From Dryocosmus kuriphilus (lineage: Eukaryota; Arthropoda; Insecta; Hymenoptera; Cynipidae), in contig CM076193.1 of NCBI GenBank assembly GCA_038277395.1, positions 96,425,583-96,489,582 of the forward strand: a DNA stretch of 64,000 bases. The letters run 5' to 3'. The position numbers and the translations under genes were made by a program. The notes beneath the pieces were generated by a model, which worked only from the letters and a program-made list of their open reading frames with translations, had not been told where the DNA came from and did not search any database. Position 1 is the first letter of the stretch. Every line of letters starts with the position of its first letter. Shown in pieces: positions 23,188-34,098 of this stretch.

Positions 23188-25717
23188 TTCTATACTATAT
23201 CATTCAGTCTACCTGGTATTACACAGTTCGAGGACCAAAACATTGAGACAATATTCCAACACCTTTTTGTGTCAAAATATTGCCCTCATAACTATCCGCC
23301 CTCACTCTAGAATTTGTCAACATTAAGGACCTTGAAGTTTGCTATAGATGTCCGTAAATGCATAGGCAGATTGAAATACACTCTTTACAATTTTAAAAGG
23401 CTTTAAATTAATATAAAACTCAGAATAATAGCGGGACTAAAAGTTAAATCAAGGTCGGGAAGATTAAGAAAAAACGGAGACATAATATTAGCGAAAGAGG
23501 ACTACATTATGCTTAAAAAAAATCAATAAAAGAGAACGAGTCAGGCATCGGCACTCCTTGCTTATTAATTTAGAGATTATACATTTTTACAAAAGAAAAG
23601 CGCACCAAAACTTATATAAGAATAGTAAGTGACCCAGCCAAGGAGCCACTCAAAGGTTTGACGAGAATAAATTAACCATAAAGACGCTTGGCTGAATCAC
23701 TTGAGGATTAAAATCCTACCTTAATAATCTTCAGACAAGTCTTCAAAAATCCCAAATCTTAGAACTGTCAACACGCTTTTATACTTCGGGCTCACAGAAC
23801 GAGACTGACTGTGGAACGAGCAAGCGGTAGCGATTACAAAGAGAGGGAATTGACCGGTGAAAGCAGGGAAGAAAGAGATAGTACCGCACGGGACTCTAAT
23901 GTATAGATTGTTGCGGCGAGAGCCGAGAGGGGGGGGGGGGGGAGAGGTCGATGACACCGCATCTTCGCTGGTCACCCTCGCTGTCGTAACTTCTCTTCAC
24001 GTCCTGCCTTCCTTCCCGCTGATTGTTTACTTCCTTAAGCACGAATTCTTCTTGGTAGGAATCCGAACCACGGAATTCGAAGCCTCTAAGGCAGCGATTC
24101 ACAATCTACTAACCATGGTCGGGTCGCCTACCGGCGGCAGGGGCTGCAGCCTTCCTAAGGCGACCGGGTAATGCCCAGAGCCGCGGGCAGTCCCCACCAT
24201 TCGAAACGTGCAGGCGAACGCAGAGGGCAAACTCTCAGTCAGTACATATAAAAGTATACTAACTGAAATGGGATTGAGGATATTAATCGATGTTTACCAT
24301 TTTTTTTTTTTACTTTTCTCGTAATGATATAACGAAGTTGATGCGGCCTATAAAAATTCAATTTATTAATATTTGATCAAATCTTAATTTTTCTCTAGCG
24401 ACTCTAATTATATAACAATGCGAAGGCCGCACGACCCAACCGACCGTTCCTATCGTAAGTCCGTCGGTAGCTCAGGGTGCCGCTGGGGGTAAAAGTGTAG
24501 CGTAGAAAAAATGGCAGGTTAAAAACCCTGCCATGGTCAAAAAACGAGAAAAAAAGTTTGAGAATCGTTGCTCTAAGGGATGGTTGAGCTCCTAGGCGAG
24601 GATTGGTGGATGGAATCTTGCGGCCGGCAGATGTAGGGTGGTTTTCCATACAACCCTCGAACGATATTGAGAAACATACAAGCATTAGTACTGTTTCTCC
24701 GATACGATAATTTTGGCGGAAATGCCTGTCCACTGACGGACTTTGTGGTCATTTCGCCCGATACGATAATTTGGCAGAGATGCCTGTCCACTGACGGACT
24801 TGCGGTCATCTCGCCCTGGGCTTATCCTTAATTTTGATAAAGGATAACCCTTAACGATAAATATTAAAACAAAATTACCTGTTCATGTAGCGAATTTCAG
24901 GGTAATTCTCTTGAGTACGCCCGCACCCGGAACTTGCCTTGGATCTTGGACTATCAGTAGTAGAAAACTCGACGAAACTACGAGCAACGTGAAGAAAGTG
25001 AAATGAAGGTCTCTGGACAGTAGAAGCCTCACTTAACAAAGGAGGTGACAGCGAATCCTATTCGATGACGTCACGAGATGAATGTATTTTGAGTCTCTAC
25101 ACTCAAGACCGCATAAATCCTCGCAATGATTACATACAAAAAATAAAAGGCGACCAAAATTAACCTATTTTAACTTAAACTAAAAAAAAATACAATGACG
25201 TCATGGAGTGCCGAATATACCCCAGGTGTCGAAAGCTGGAGACTGTTTCTTTGAAATTTAGATTTTAATAAAATTATTGTGACGGTACAAAATTGCAACA
25301 TCACAATATAATGACATATAAAGTTTCAATTCAATATTTGATTTTATACTAAATTCTACAAATAGATGATACTTTTTAACTATATTTGCAATAATAAAAT
25401 ATTTGAAAATAGCAATTAATTAATGAGCTATATTTGGTTATTTGTTTACGAAACAGACGTAACTAGAATTTCTTTAAAAAATAGAACGGCGGGGATGACC
25501 AGTCAGAAAAGGAGCGAGTCTTACTTTGAAGCGGCGAGGAAGAAGAAAAGGATAAAGGCCTTTTTAACACGTGCCTTCCAAATTGTTTGGTTTCAGTATT
25601 AGTACAACTTCAGTATTGCAATATTATACTTTCAGTATTAATAGTTACTTTTTACTATCACTTTTTTTTACTACTTCTTCATTATTTATTTTTATGAAGA
25701 GTTTTATAAATCAGTCA
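23188..25717. other. Unrecognised 2.5 kb, partly GC-richer
   Basis: No gene recognised. It contains a poly-G run at about 23930-23942, a GC-rich block at 24060-24240, and a two-copy tandem repeat of about 58 bp at 24700-24817 (each copy with GATACGATAATTT and ATGCCTGTCCACTGACGGAC). Confidence 0.45.
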
Positions 25718-25725
25718 CTCTACGT

Positions 25726-25843
25726 CAGAGCTACTCAACAAGGAGAAGGTACCCTCCGGGCTACATGTTTCGCTTCCAGCGCTCTGGTAGTGGAAGCGAA
25801 ACATGTGATCCGGAGGGTACCCTCTCCTTGTTGAGTAGCCCTG
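25726..25843. mobile_element. 118 bp hAT-type MITE with perfect 8 bp target duplication
   Basis: A near-perfect hairpin starts CAGAGCTACTCAACAAGGAG and ends in the complement CCCTG. It is flanked by CTCTACGT on both sides (25718-25725 and 25844-25851). The CAG...CTG ends and 8 bp duplication fit the hAT superfamily. The perfect duplication suggests a young insertion. Confidence 0.88.
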
Positions 25844-26099
25844 CTCTACGTCATATGATATAATGGCACTATTATTTTAAGCGATTTATAATAGAACTTT
25901 CATTGAGCCTGTTATATCTCTATAGTTTTATATAATAAGTTCTAGCTCAAAGTGGTTTTCTATTAAAGAAACACGTTTCGCGTCAATGTGCGATAAAATA
26001 AAGCTTTAAACTCGATGTATCAATATATACAAATAGGAAGAGTTTATATAGTGTTAAGCAATGTATATTGTTTTAATTTTTTTATATCTAATTCGAATT

Positions 26100-26645
26100 T
26101 CAGAAAATAATCTAAATATCTTCTGAAAAGATAAACCATTCGTAATACGTCGGATAGACTCATAGACCAAAAAAGATAAGTAGTCGTGAATGACGTATAG
26201 ACTGAGGGATAAAAAAAGATACGTATTTTTTGATACATTGGGAGATTAAGAAAGACAAACATTTGTGTAGAGATTGAGAGATAAAAAAGATAGGGAACAG
26301 TGAACACATCGCATATATGCGTGGATAGAAAAATATAGCGTTTGAAGTATAAAAAATATAGACATTTCCGGATAGACTGAGGGATAAAAAAAGATAGAAG
26401 CAGTGGGCACGCTGAATAGAAGCATGGATAAAAAATATAGTGTGTGAAGGATAAAAAATATAGACATTTCAGGATAAACTGAGGGATAAAAGAAGATAGA
26501 AGCAGTCGTAAGGCCAGATAAATGCGTGGATATAAAAAGATAGCATTTGAAGGATTCAAAGTATATAGTTGGCAGGGATATAAAATCTTTATCTTTTTTT
26601 ATCCCCAATTTTCTATCTTTTTCTATCTTTTTACTTCCAGCAGGG
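26100..26645. mobile_element. 5'-truncated copy of the CCCTGCTGGAAGT / GATAG-repeat element family
   Basis: The interval is filled with GGATAAAAAAAGATAG-type units, including GATAGACTGAGGGATA, which is shared with the 34099-36175 element. It ends with ACTTCCAGCAGGG at 26645, the same terminus as that element. No matching left terminus is present. Confidence 0.7.
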
Positions 26646-27739
26646 TTCTACCACTGGACTCTTGCTCTTCTTCCCTCATTTCAACACTTTTCCACTATCG
26701 TATTTTAGCATAAATATTTTTATTTTTCCCGGAAAACTATCTAGTAACCCCCCCCCCCCCCCCCCCCCCCCCTCCCAACCATAAAACCTCTTGCGAGTTG
26801 CAGAAAACTTTGCATAGTGCCTATTTAAAATATTAATCCAGGAAGATTGAAAAGAGATGGACATTTGAGCGACGTCACATTTCTAATCATTTTTTCGACA
26901 CCTCGGCCAACAGCCTTAAACATATTTTAAACTAATGTTCATAATTTATTTCTGCCATTTATACCTTTTCAACGTTTTTGAATTAGTTGTTACGTTGGCC
27001 GAATTTGTGCAATTATTTGAAACATTTCGAAAACGACAATAGGGGATTGTTAAAAAAATACGTGATGCGTTCGGGGGGAGGGGTCGTCGAAGTTCCTAAA
27101 AGTTTATCATTTATTTTGTGCATGGCCCCTGGACATAGTATTTTAAACAACAACATCACTTTGTATAATTCATACATGGATATACAAGAAGCAAAAGTTG
27201 TATGTCAGGTTAGAGATGTATGGCGAAGAATAGTCTATAAGAAATGTGTGAAGATCGCCTGAAACGAATGATTTTGGATACTCGTGGGCCCTGGTGGAGG
27301 GTTCTGCCTAGTGAATATGGATTGGATCTAGCGTATGGATCCACATATGACTGTGCAAAGCTGTCCATGAGGGGTGATTGCTAGAGATCGATCAGTGACC
27401 CGGGTCGGAGCGGTGTTGTGGGACTAGAGTGTTGTTTGAATGAGCAGCATACGACTTCTGAATCGATTTATAATCTATAACTTCCAATAAGTACTCCTTT
27501 CCTTCCACTATCATACAAATTTCCTAATCCCTGGTAATGTAACGAGGCTAGAACCGAGAGAGTTTACGCTTACCTTGAAAAGGAAACGGCTTAATAGTCT
27601 AATAATAATAATAAAATAACACAGAGGAACGATTTTTACCTACAAACTTTTTTCCCTGTATGAGCTAAATGTATAAACTATAAACTAATATAAAACACTT
27701 AATGCTTAAGACAGACGACCGAAACACTTATTTAGATAT
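26646..27739. other. Unrecognised interval with a long poly-C run
   Basis: A run of about 24 C lies at 26749-26772. A 91-codon open frame at 26987-27262 has no recognised motif, and I do not call it a gene. A GC-richer stretch at 27270-27430 is unassigned. Confidence 0.4.
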
Positions 27740-27999
27740 CAGAGATGCCAGCGGTTCAGTAGTTCAATTTTAGGGGTAAAAGGGGATTTTTTTGGAAAAA
27801 AGGGGATTTTTTTAAAGTGTAAGCGGAGTGAAAATACGTTAATAAATACAATATTTTTTATGATAATTGGTATTTTATTATTACGAAGTTGTGATACACC
27901 ATTTGCGCATATCGGTATCTCTTTAAAAAAATTTTAATTGCACCAAAACGACCTCTTCTACTTAACAGACAGTTTCCTTTTTTTTCTTAATATAGCAGA

Positions 28000-28750
28000 C
28001 GAAATTAATTCAGACTTCTTTTTCTCGATTTTTTTCGCAATTGATCTACCTCGTTTCGTTTATCTGTTTCTTTAGCACGCAGCTTTTCTAAGCTCATCAT
28101 AAGTTCCTGAACCACAACGCCTGTTGGATCTTTACCTATGACACCTTTCAATGTTTTTTGTATTGAATCAGATTTTTTTGCAGTTTTAGCTAGGCTTTTT
28201 CGGCACTTTCTAGATCAGCCTCTAAAGTTACAATGTCCTTTTTCTCCTTTGTAATACTAGCTAACAATGCCTTTTATTTTGCACTTTGTTCCGCTTCGGC
28301 AGCCTACTTAGCAAGGTTTTCTGAGACAAGTCGCTTTTCTTCTTCTAAATACGCTAAGTATGATTGATGAGAATGTCGCGCACGTTTTAAGAGACCGTCA
28401 GTTAATGGTACTTTGCGAATTTGAAAGCCATACTGCTTTAACCCATCAACAATTGCTAGTTTAGCGTTAAGTGTTCGTTCAATCATATTCGAATTTTTAT
28501 CCGTTAGAATTTGACCCGATTTAGAGAAACCTCTCTCAACATCTGCACTCCCATGAGTTATAGCCAAAACCTTTTGGACAACGCATTTTGAAACAGGGTA
28601 TCTGCAGTACAAGATGTGAATAAGAGGTTCGTCTTTTTGAAACAACAATGTAAATTCTATTGTGAAAATCTTAGCCGAGTGAGCGATAAATTGCAAGTTA
28701 CTTTTCAAAGCCGGGTTTGTTAAATAATTTTTGATGATCTTCCAGTACAA
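28000..28750 (-). pseudogene. hAT-type transposase C-terminal fragment
   Basis: The open part (28750-28304) contains LAITHGSADVERGFSKSGQI, the conserved end of the hAT dimerisation domain, followed by LNAKLAIVDGLKQYG. The same frame then runs through stops into a Lys-rich coil (TKEKKDIVTLEADLESAEKA) down to about 28000. The catalytic core and N-terminus are absent. It lies inside the matching inverted ends, in keeping with a decayed autonomous element. Confidence 0.68.
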
Positions 28751-28805
28751 GAAGCTACTTCACATGGAAAGTACAAATGTTTAAGTAATGTAAACAAGAA
28801 AAAAA

Positions 28806-29106
28806 CTGCCCGCTTTGCGGGCATATTCTCATCGCGCGCCTCGCGCGCAGTATGAGCGCGCCTAGGGCGCGCGTCTGTTGCCACTCGCGCTTCGCGCTCG
28901 ACATTTGACTCGCGCTTCGTGCTCGATACGTTATTTACGGCACTCGCGTTTCGCGCTCGATAGATTATTCACCTCGCGCTACGCGCTCGGTGTTTATGGA
29001 TCGTATAAACCTTTAAATTAAAAATTAAAAAAGAAATTATTTTACTTAAGGCTCTATCGCCCTTAAGGAATACATTCTCATCATGACACTCGCGCTTCGC
29101 GCTCGA
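28806..29106. repeat. Chain of GC-rich mini-hairpins (CTCGCGCTTCGCGCTCGA units)
   Basis: At least five near-identical units of ACTCGCGCTTCGCGCTCGA (near 28882, 28908, 28942, 28972 and 29088) are preceded by GCCCGCTTTGCGGGC and GCGCGCCTCGCGCGC hairpins, and by a CTTAAGG...CCTTAAGG pair near 29045-29070. Each unit is its own stem with a 3-4 nt loop, spaced irregularly by AT-rich DNA. Function unknown. Confidence 0.8.
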
Positions 29107-29327
29107 TAATTACATTTTTTAAAACACATTGTAGATTGGTAAAGTTTTTCTGTAATTTTACAAATTTTCATTCCTCTTTCCAAGGTGAACAATTCTGCTT
29201 GTTAATATTTTCTCATATCTTGCACAGTTTTCCTGAAAAGTGGTTTTCTTTATATTTCATAACATATTTCACGAATAACTCAAAAACTACGCGTCTGCTT
29301 AAAAAAATGATAGAGAGCAAATTTGTA

Positions 29328-30270
29328 CGAGGGCCTACCCAAAAGAAACCGAACTACTTTTGTACAAAGTTATTATTTTGATTTTTCTACAAAAAACATT
29401 TAATCTCCTTCAAAGTACTCTCCATTGGAGACAATACACTTATCTAATCTTTTATTCCATTGTTCGAAACATTTTTTAAATTCCTCTATTGTGATGCTTG
29501 ACAGCGCCTCCGTCGTTTTTTCCTTCACTTCAGCTACGTCCGCAAAACGCTTTCCTTTCATGTCCCTTTTCATTCGGGGGAATAAAAAAAAGTCACAGGG
29601 GGCTAAATCGGGTAAATAGGGTGGGTGAGGAACAGTGGCCGTGCTATTTTTGGTCAAAAATCGGCGCACAGAAAGAGCTGTGTGAGCAGGGGCGTTGTCG
29701 TGGTGGAAAAACCAGTCCCCCGACTGCCACAAATCAGGCTTTTTCCGTCGTAAACTGTTGCGCAATCTTTTCAAGACTTCCAGGTAAAATGCCTGATTAA
29801 CTTCTTCGATGGTCCTTCGTCGATCTTCCAGGATGATTTCACGAATTTTTTCAACATTTTCGTCGGTTCGGGCCGTCGAAGGACGTCCAGAGCGAGGTTG
29901 ATCGTCAATTGACATTTCCCCACTTTTAAAACGAGAAAACCACTCGAACACTTGAGTTTTTCCCATAGCATCATCCTTGCAGGCCGTTTTTAACATTTGA
30001 AGAGTTTCTGTGCCCGTTTTCCCGAGCAGGAAGCAAAACCTCACGTTGGCACGCTGATCACGAAAATCAACCATCACAAAAAACGACGAGCGCGCAAAGC
30101 AACAGTCACAAAAAAAATTACACACACCCAAATGCAACCTTACACAGTGATAGCAGTTGGCATACTAACTGGTGAAAAGTGCCTCTACATGCACCTACCG
30201 GCAAAAACCCGGTACTACAACAACTCCGCTCCCCACAACATCAGTTTGGTTTCTTTTGGGTAGGCCCTCG
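29328..30270. mobile_element. Internally deleted mariner element
   Basis: Terminal inverted repeats CGAGGGCCTACCCAAAAGAA and its complement end at 30270, flanked by TA on both sides. At 943 bp it is about 300-350 bp shorter than full mariners. Sister repeat units show the empty site AATTTGTAGAT, so the insertion point is exact. Confidence 0.93.
29400..30074 (-). pseudogene. mariner transposase with in-frame central deletion
   Basis: Reads from MVDFRDQR (30074) to a stop at 29400, 224 residues against roughly 345 in full mariners. The N-terminal helix-turn-helix region is intact (ETLQMLKTA...VFEWFSRFKSGE, DDQPRSGRPS). The frame then jumps from RRTIEEVN directly to AFYLEVLKRLRNSLRRKKP, removing the linker and the first catalytic Asp. 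The second Asp lies in HHDNAPAHTA and the third in YLPDLAPCDFFLFP (DD34D type). An open frame can be extended upstream to 30137, but MVDF fits the family start. The product could bind the ends but could not cut. Confidence 0.9.
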
Positions 30271-30680
30271 TAGATCTTTTTGAGGCGAACAACTTTGTTT
30301 ATTATTATTTATCCGTATCTTCCATAGTTTGGCGGGAAATTTGAAATTTTTGATTTTTAATAACGTTTTATCGATTAAAACAAAAACCGTGCATTTTATC
30401 AAAAAATGGTTAAAACAAAATTTGTAGATATTTTTTAATTGAACAACTTTGTTCTTTACCAATTTTTTGTATCTTGAATATTTTGGCGGGAAACCAGAGT
30501 TTTTTAATTTTAATAGCGTTTTCTTGATTAAAACAAAAACTGTTCATTTTATCAAAAAACAGTTAAGACAAAATTTGTAGATAATTTTGAGATGAACAAT
30601 TTTACTTTCTTGCATTTTTTTTTATCTCTCATAGTTTAGCCGGAAAATGGATTTTTTGATTTTCTGAAAAACGTTTTTGA

Positions 30681-31015
30681 TGGATAAAACCATAACCGTT
30701 GGTCCAAAACTGCTGATTAACGAACTCGTCCTTTCTTTTTACCCCTTAAAGAAGTGTACCAAAGCGCACTCCAATCAGATTAGTCCTTCGAAAGTTATCG
30801 TGGGAACAGACTCCGACGACGACAACGACGACAACAACAACAACGACGACGACGACAACGAGAACAGAGAGACAGACACCGTCGTAAAAACCGTTTTTTT
30901 TTCGGATTCAGGTGGTCTCAAAACGTGGACATTTCATGAAATCCGCGAAAGTCAAATTTTGCATAAATCTAATACCTTCTCTGATGAGAATGTAATTATA
31001 AAAAAAAAAAAAGCT
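30681..31015 (+). repeat. Dispersed repeat with (GAC)n tract, copy 1
   Basis: Contains ACGAACTCGTCCTTTC, GTACCAAAGCGCACTCCAAT, GAAAGTTATCGTGGGAACAG, a GACGACGACAAC tract and GAAATCCGCGAAAGTCAAAT. Another copy lies at 53645-54290 in the same order. An open frame of 114 codons spans it but looks like repeat sequence only. Confidence 0.65.
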
Positions 31016-31154
31016 AAGTAAAAATTTACAGGTAGACCACGTCTTTAATTATTTATCTAATGTCACTTACCTTAAAAACTAAAACACGTATTACTCGTTC
31101 TTACATTGCAACGATTGCAACTTAACCTCCAATATTTTTCTCGAGTCGAGTAGG

Positions 31155-31565
31155 TTTAGAACACGAAGTATTATAAGGAGTTCCGAATCTATCGGCCATT
31201 CCAGAAAATTCTGCTGCAGTTATTCAAGCTCCTATCGCAGAATTTACAATAACGGATTCTAGCACCTGTTGCGGAAAAGCGTTGTAACATAGGTTTAGAG
31301 GTTATAAAAATGTCTGCCTATGTATTAAGGAAATCTGCGACTTTAATAGCAGACGACACAGTGAAAATGAAATCTGAGAAAATTGTGGCTGTCAATGGAC
31401 ACGACCAATACTGTGGCTGCGATAGCAGACGATACAATGGTTTCAAATTTTCCCACAAGAGGTGCTAGGATCCGTTATTGTAAATTCTGACGATAGCAGT
31501 TCGAATAACTGAGGCATTCCTTGTATTATAGTTGGATCTCCTTATAATACTTCGTGGTTTAGACG
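31155..31565. repeat. Foldback repeat with arms of about 140 bp
   Basis: ACACGAAGTATTATAAGGAG near 31161 is mirrored near 31540-31560, and AGAATTTACAATAACGGAT near 31237 is mirrored near 31465-31490. The loop is about 150 bp with TAGCAGACGA repeats. A (CA)n run follows at 31605-31637. Confidence 0.7.
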
Positions 31566-31601
31566 CTGGATGCTAGATCTAGATATTTTCCGCAATATTC
31601 C

Positions 31602-31604
<3 letters not shown>

Positions 31605-31637
<33 letters not shown>
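31605..31637. repeat. (CA)n microsatellite
   Basis: About 16 CA units. Confidence 0.95.
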
Positions 31638-31638
<1 letters not shown>

Positions 31639-32059
31639 TTGCAACCAATCATAATTACTCTTTACTAAAATAACCTATCACAGTTCTAAAACGTTCTCGC
31701 GAATATATCACACCCAATAAAAGGTATGCAAATATAATGCGCCCGCGCATATTAATTGTGGCGCGTGTTTTTAAATGCCTTGAAATTCAAACTATGTGAT
31801 AATTCTTACAAAAATGAATCTAAACTTTGTGAAAAAAAGGGGAAAAGGGGGGGAAATTGGGTCAAAATGCTCGATTTTAGGGTTTTAAGGGGATTTTTCG
31901 AATTTAAGGGGGAAAAAAGGTGAAAAGGGAGAAAAAGGGGATTAGGGAAAAAAAAGGAACGGATTGGCATCCCTGAGATATAAGTATCTTAAAGACATAG
32001 GTTCAAACTTTAATTTGAGTCCCATTAGAAGTCTCTAGAATTTCAGGATTACGCACTAT

Positions 32060-33900
32060 GCTGTCTCAAAGAAATTTCCAAAAATGTCAGTTTTCACAAA
32101 AAATTGGCGTGATAGAAATATTTTGCTTCCGGAATGTGTCCGGAGCGTTATTACCCGAATGGCATGCGCGTATACTGAAAATGGCTGCGTTCAGGCACCA
32201 AAAAAGTCTTACACTCCTTACTATTTTCCTCCAGAGGGGTCTAGTGAACCGCTAATTTCAAATCCCAGGTTGAAATGTAATTCGCGTTCACAAGAAAAGT
32301 CAAATATGTCTGACATAGGCAGATATGCGTCCTTCTTCGAACGTGACCATGGGCTATCGTAAGACTCCATTAAACCAGCGGATATTAACTTATCCAAGAG
32401 CTTATTAAGTTCGTCCATCACCGCAGGAGATCTGCGATAGATCCTTTATTTAATAGGTTCATGCTAGCCAAAATCAATCTTATCATTTATCAAATTAGCC
32501 TGACCTAATCTCTCCGGAGTGGGAGCAAGTTGCGCTTGGAACATCTTAAAATTTTAAGCTGGTCGGTGATTCATTCCCTAATCGCGGCACAATCGTCATT
32601 ATATAAGTAGGATTGGACAATAAATGGGTTGTGGTAGTTTGTGCCAGATTATCGGCATAAATCATTCGAAGAAAGTTGGTACTACCATCTACTATTTCTC
32701 CACGATTTCTAGCCTAGATGGAAATACAACCCGCCCTAATACGGACTGTATGCCACCATTGCATTGGGAATGAAAATTGCTTTAACTTTAGAAGACTTTC
32801 TTTTTATATTTAACTTGGTTGCTAACTATAATTATTTAGTACCTAATATTGATTTAGTGCTTCCCAAAACAATTCAGGCCTTTATTCCGAGTCGCCGATA
32901 ATTAAGCCACCGAAAAAGCGTGAACCTTTCTCGGTAAATTCGAGCGCGTCACACTCATTATCAGAATCCGAATACAAGTCGGAATCTTGTAATGCAGAAA
33001 TAGACTTCAGTGCCTCCACACGAGCCCCTACCACACTAGAATACGACTGGGAGGTGGGAGAGGGCAAAGATGGATTAAAAACATTAGGCTTTGCGGCTAG
33101 GATTGTATTGTGGAGAAGAACTGCAGCACCGACATTTAGTGCTGAGCCCGTTTGTCGTTTTCCGATTTGCTTTCTTGCTTACACTAGGTTGTTGGACACT
33201 TAGGCGTCCGCATGCCAAGAAGACCGCATTTGAAGCAATAACAATCTTGATCTCTAGGACATATTTTAGTCTCGGTACTGGATGTAGGCTTCGCATTTCC
33301 GGTTACCATTGCATCTACATTCGCGGGGTTACTAGGGTGATTGGATTTCGAATTACTACTACTTTTACCCTTACTTTTTTCCCCTTACGATTTGCAGATG
33401 CCTGGCTATTAGAAGAGCCAGAGGGAGTTGGTTCTGAAGTCGCAGAGCAAGGGTTAACTTGATTTACGAAACTTTCAGGATGAGTTTTGGGAGAACTATC
33501 CTACATTGACGCGAGCTTAATTTTGTCTCCTTCATTTGTATCACCCTTATATGCGAATTCAAGGAAGAATGAACTTTTAAGTGGATAGGGCTGCCTATAT
33601 TTTATAAGTCACAAATTCCGCTTCCCATTCCTTACCAAGTCCGAGGAGTTAATGCTGTCCATTTAAGAAATAGCTTCCTTCCTCAGTTCCTCCGAAGAAA
33701 GCTTTACTTCGTCTGTCTTCGTTCTCTCCTTTAGTTGAAAGGATTTTCATATGCATACTCTTTATCCACAGATATAGGCTACAATCAATTTTCTTGAGGC
33801 TTTCGACCACTGATGGATCCGCACTCAAGACCAACTGAGTAGTTTTAGCATCGGTCTCCACGTCGAGGATGTTCCACTCCCCTGTTTTTAGGGCAGCGTT
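32060..33900 (-). pseudogene. Gypsy-like LTR retrotransposon gag-pol relic
   Basis: Minus strand. Near 33190-33250 a zinc-knuckle-like motif reads CFKCGLLGMRTPKC, with Met where the knuckle His should be. Downstream, at 32421-32221, MDELNKLLDKLISAGLMES and DSPWSRSKKDAYLPMSDIF resemble the start of a Gypsy reverse transcriptase, with residues deleted between the PWS and DAY blocks. An open piece at 33861-33649 fits a gag region by position only. No LTRs or intact reading frame are visible; strongly degraded. Confidence 0.55.
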
Positions 33901-34098
33901 TTTGACTGATTTATTTTGTTTATTAAAGTGTTCGTTTCTTAACTATTGCAAAATCCTACCGTGTCGAACGACCCTAATAGTCAAGATGGCTGAAACTAAA
34001 ATTCAAGGATCAGATCTAAAAGCGCATGACGCCTTGGCTGCCTAGCGCGCCTGAGTCCAAACGAGAAGCAAAAGGCCGCATAACTCTCTCCCGCTTCA

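Larger units (their letters stand above)
29110..30680. repeat. Tandem repeat of about 154 bp interrupted by a mariner
   Basis: Units begin near 30271, 30425 and 30580 (AGATCTTTTTGAGGCGAACA and variants). They contain GATTAAAACAAAAACYGTGC and end in AAAATTTGTAGATA. A further unit precedes the mariner (29130-29327), and the mariner occupies the TA of that AATTTGTAGAT junction. Confidence 0.75.
27740..31975. mobile_element. 4.2 kb hAT-like composite element
   Basis: Inverted ends: CAGAGATGCCAGCGGTTC at 27740 and the complement of CAGGGATGCCAATCCGTTCC at 31956-31975. Both ends then run into AAAAGGGGATTTTT-type tracts. AGATAT directly abuts both ends (27734-27739 and 31976-31981). That is 6 bp rather than the 8 bp usual for hAT, so the flanks may have mutated or the family may differ. 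It carries a hAT-type dimerisation fragment on minus and later insertions. Confidence 0.7.

Noticed and set aside
26044..26608. Overlapping long frames on minus rich in Phe, Leu and Tyr
   Set aside because: They arise from the GGATAAAAAAAGATAG repeats of the truncated TIR element and show repeat periodicity only.
28882..29106. CRISPR-like array (repeats with spacers)
   Set aside because: The repeats are short hairpins with irregular spacing from 8 to over 90 bp, in an insect-type genome and inside a hAT-like element.
29498..30263. Plus-strand frames across the mariner
   Set aside because: They are antisense shadows of the mariner transposase, whose minus-strand motifs are unmistakable.
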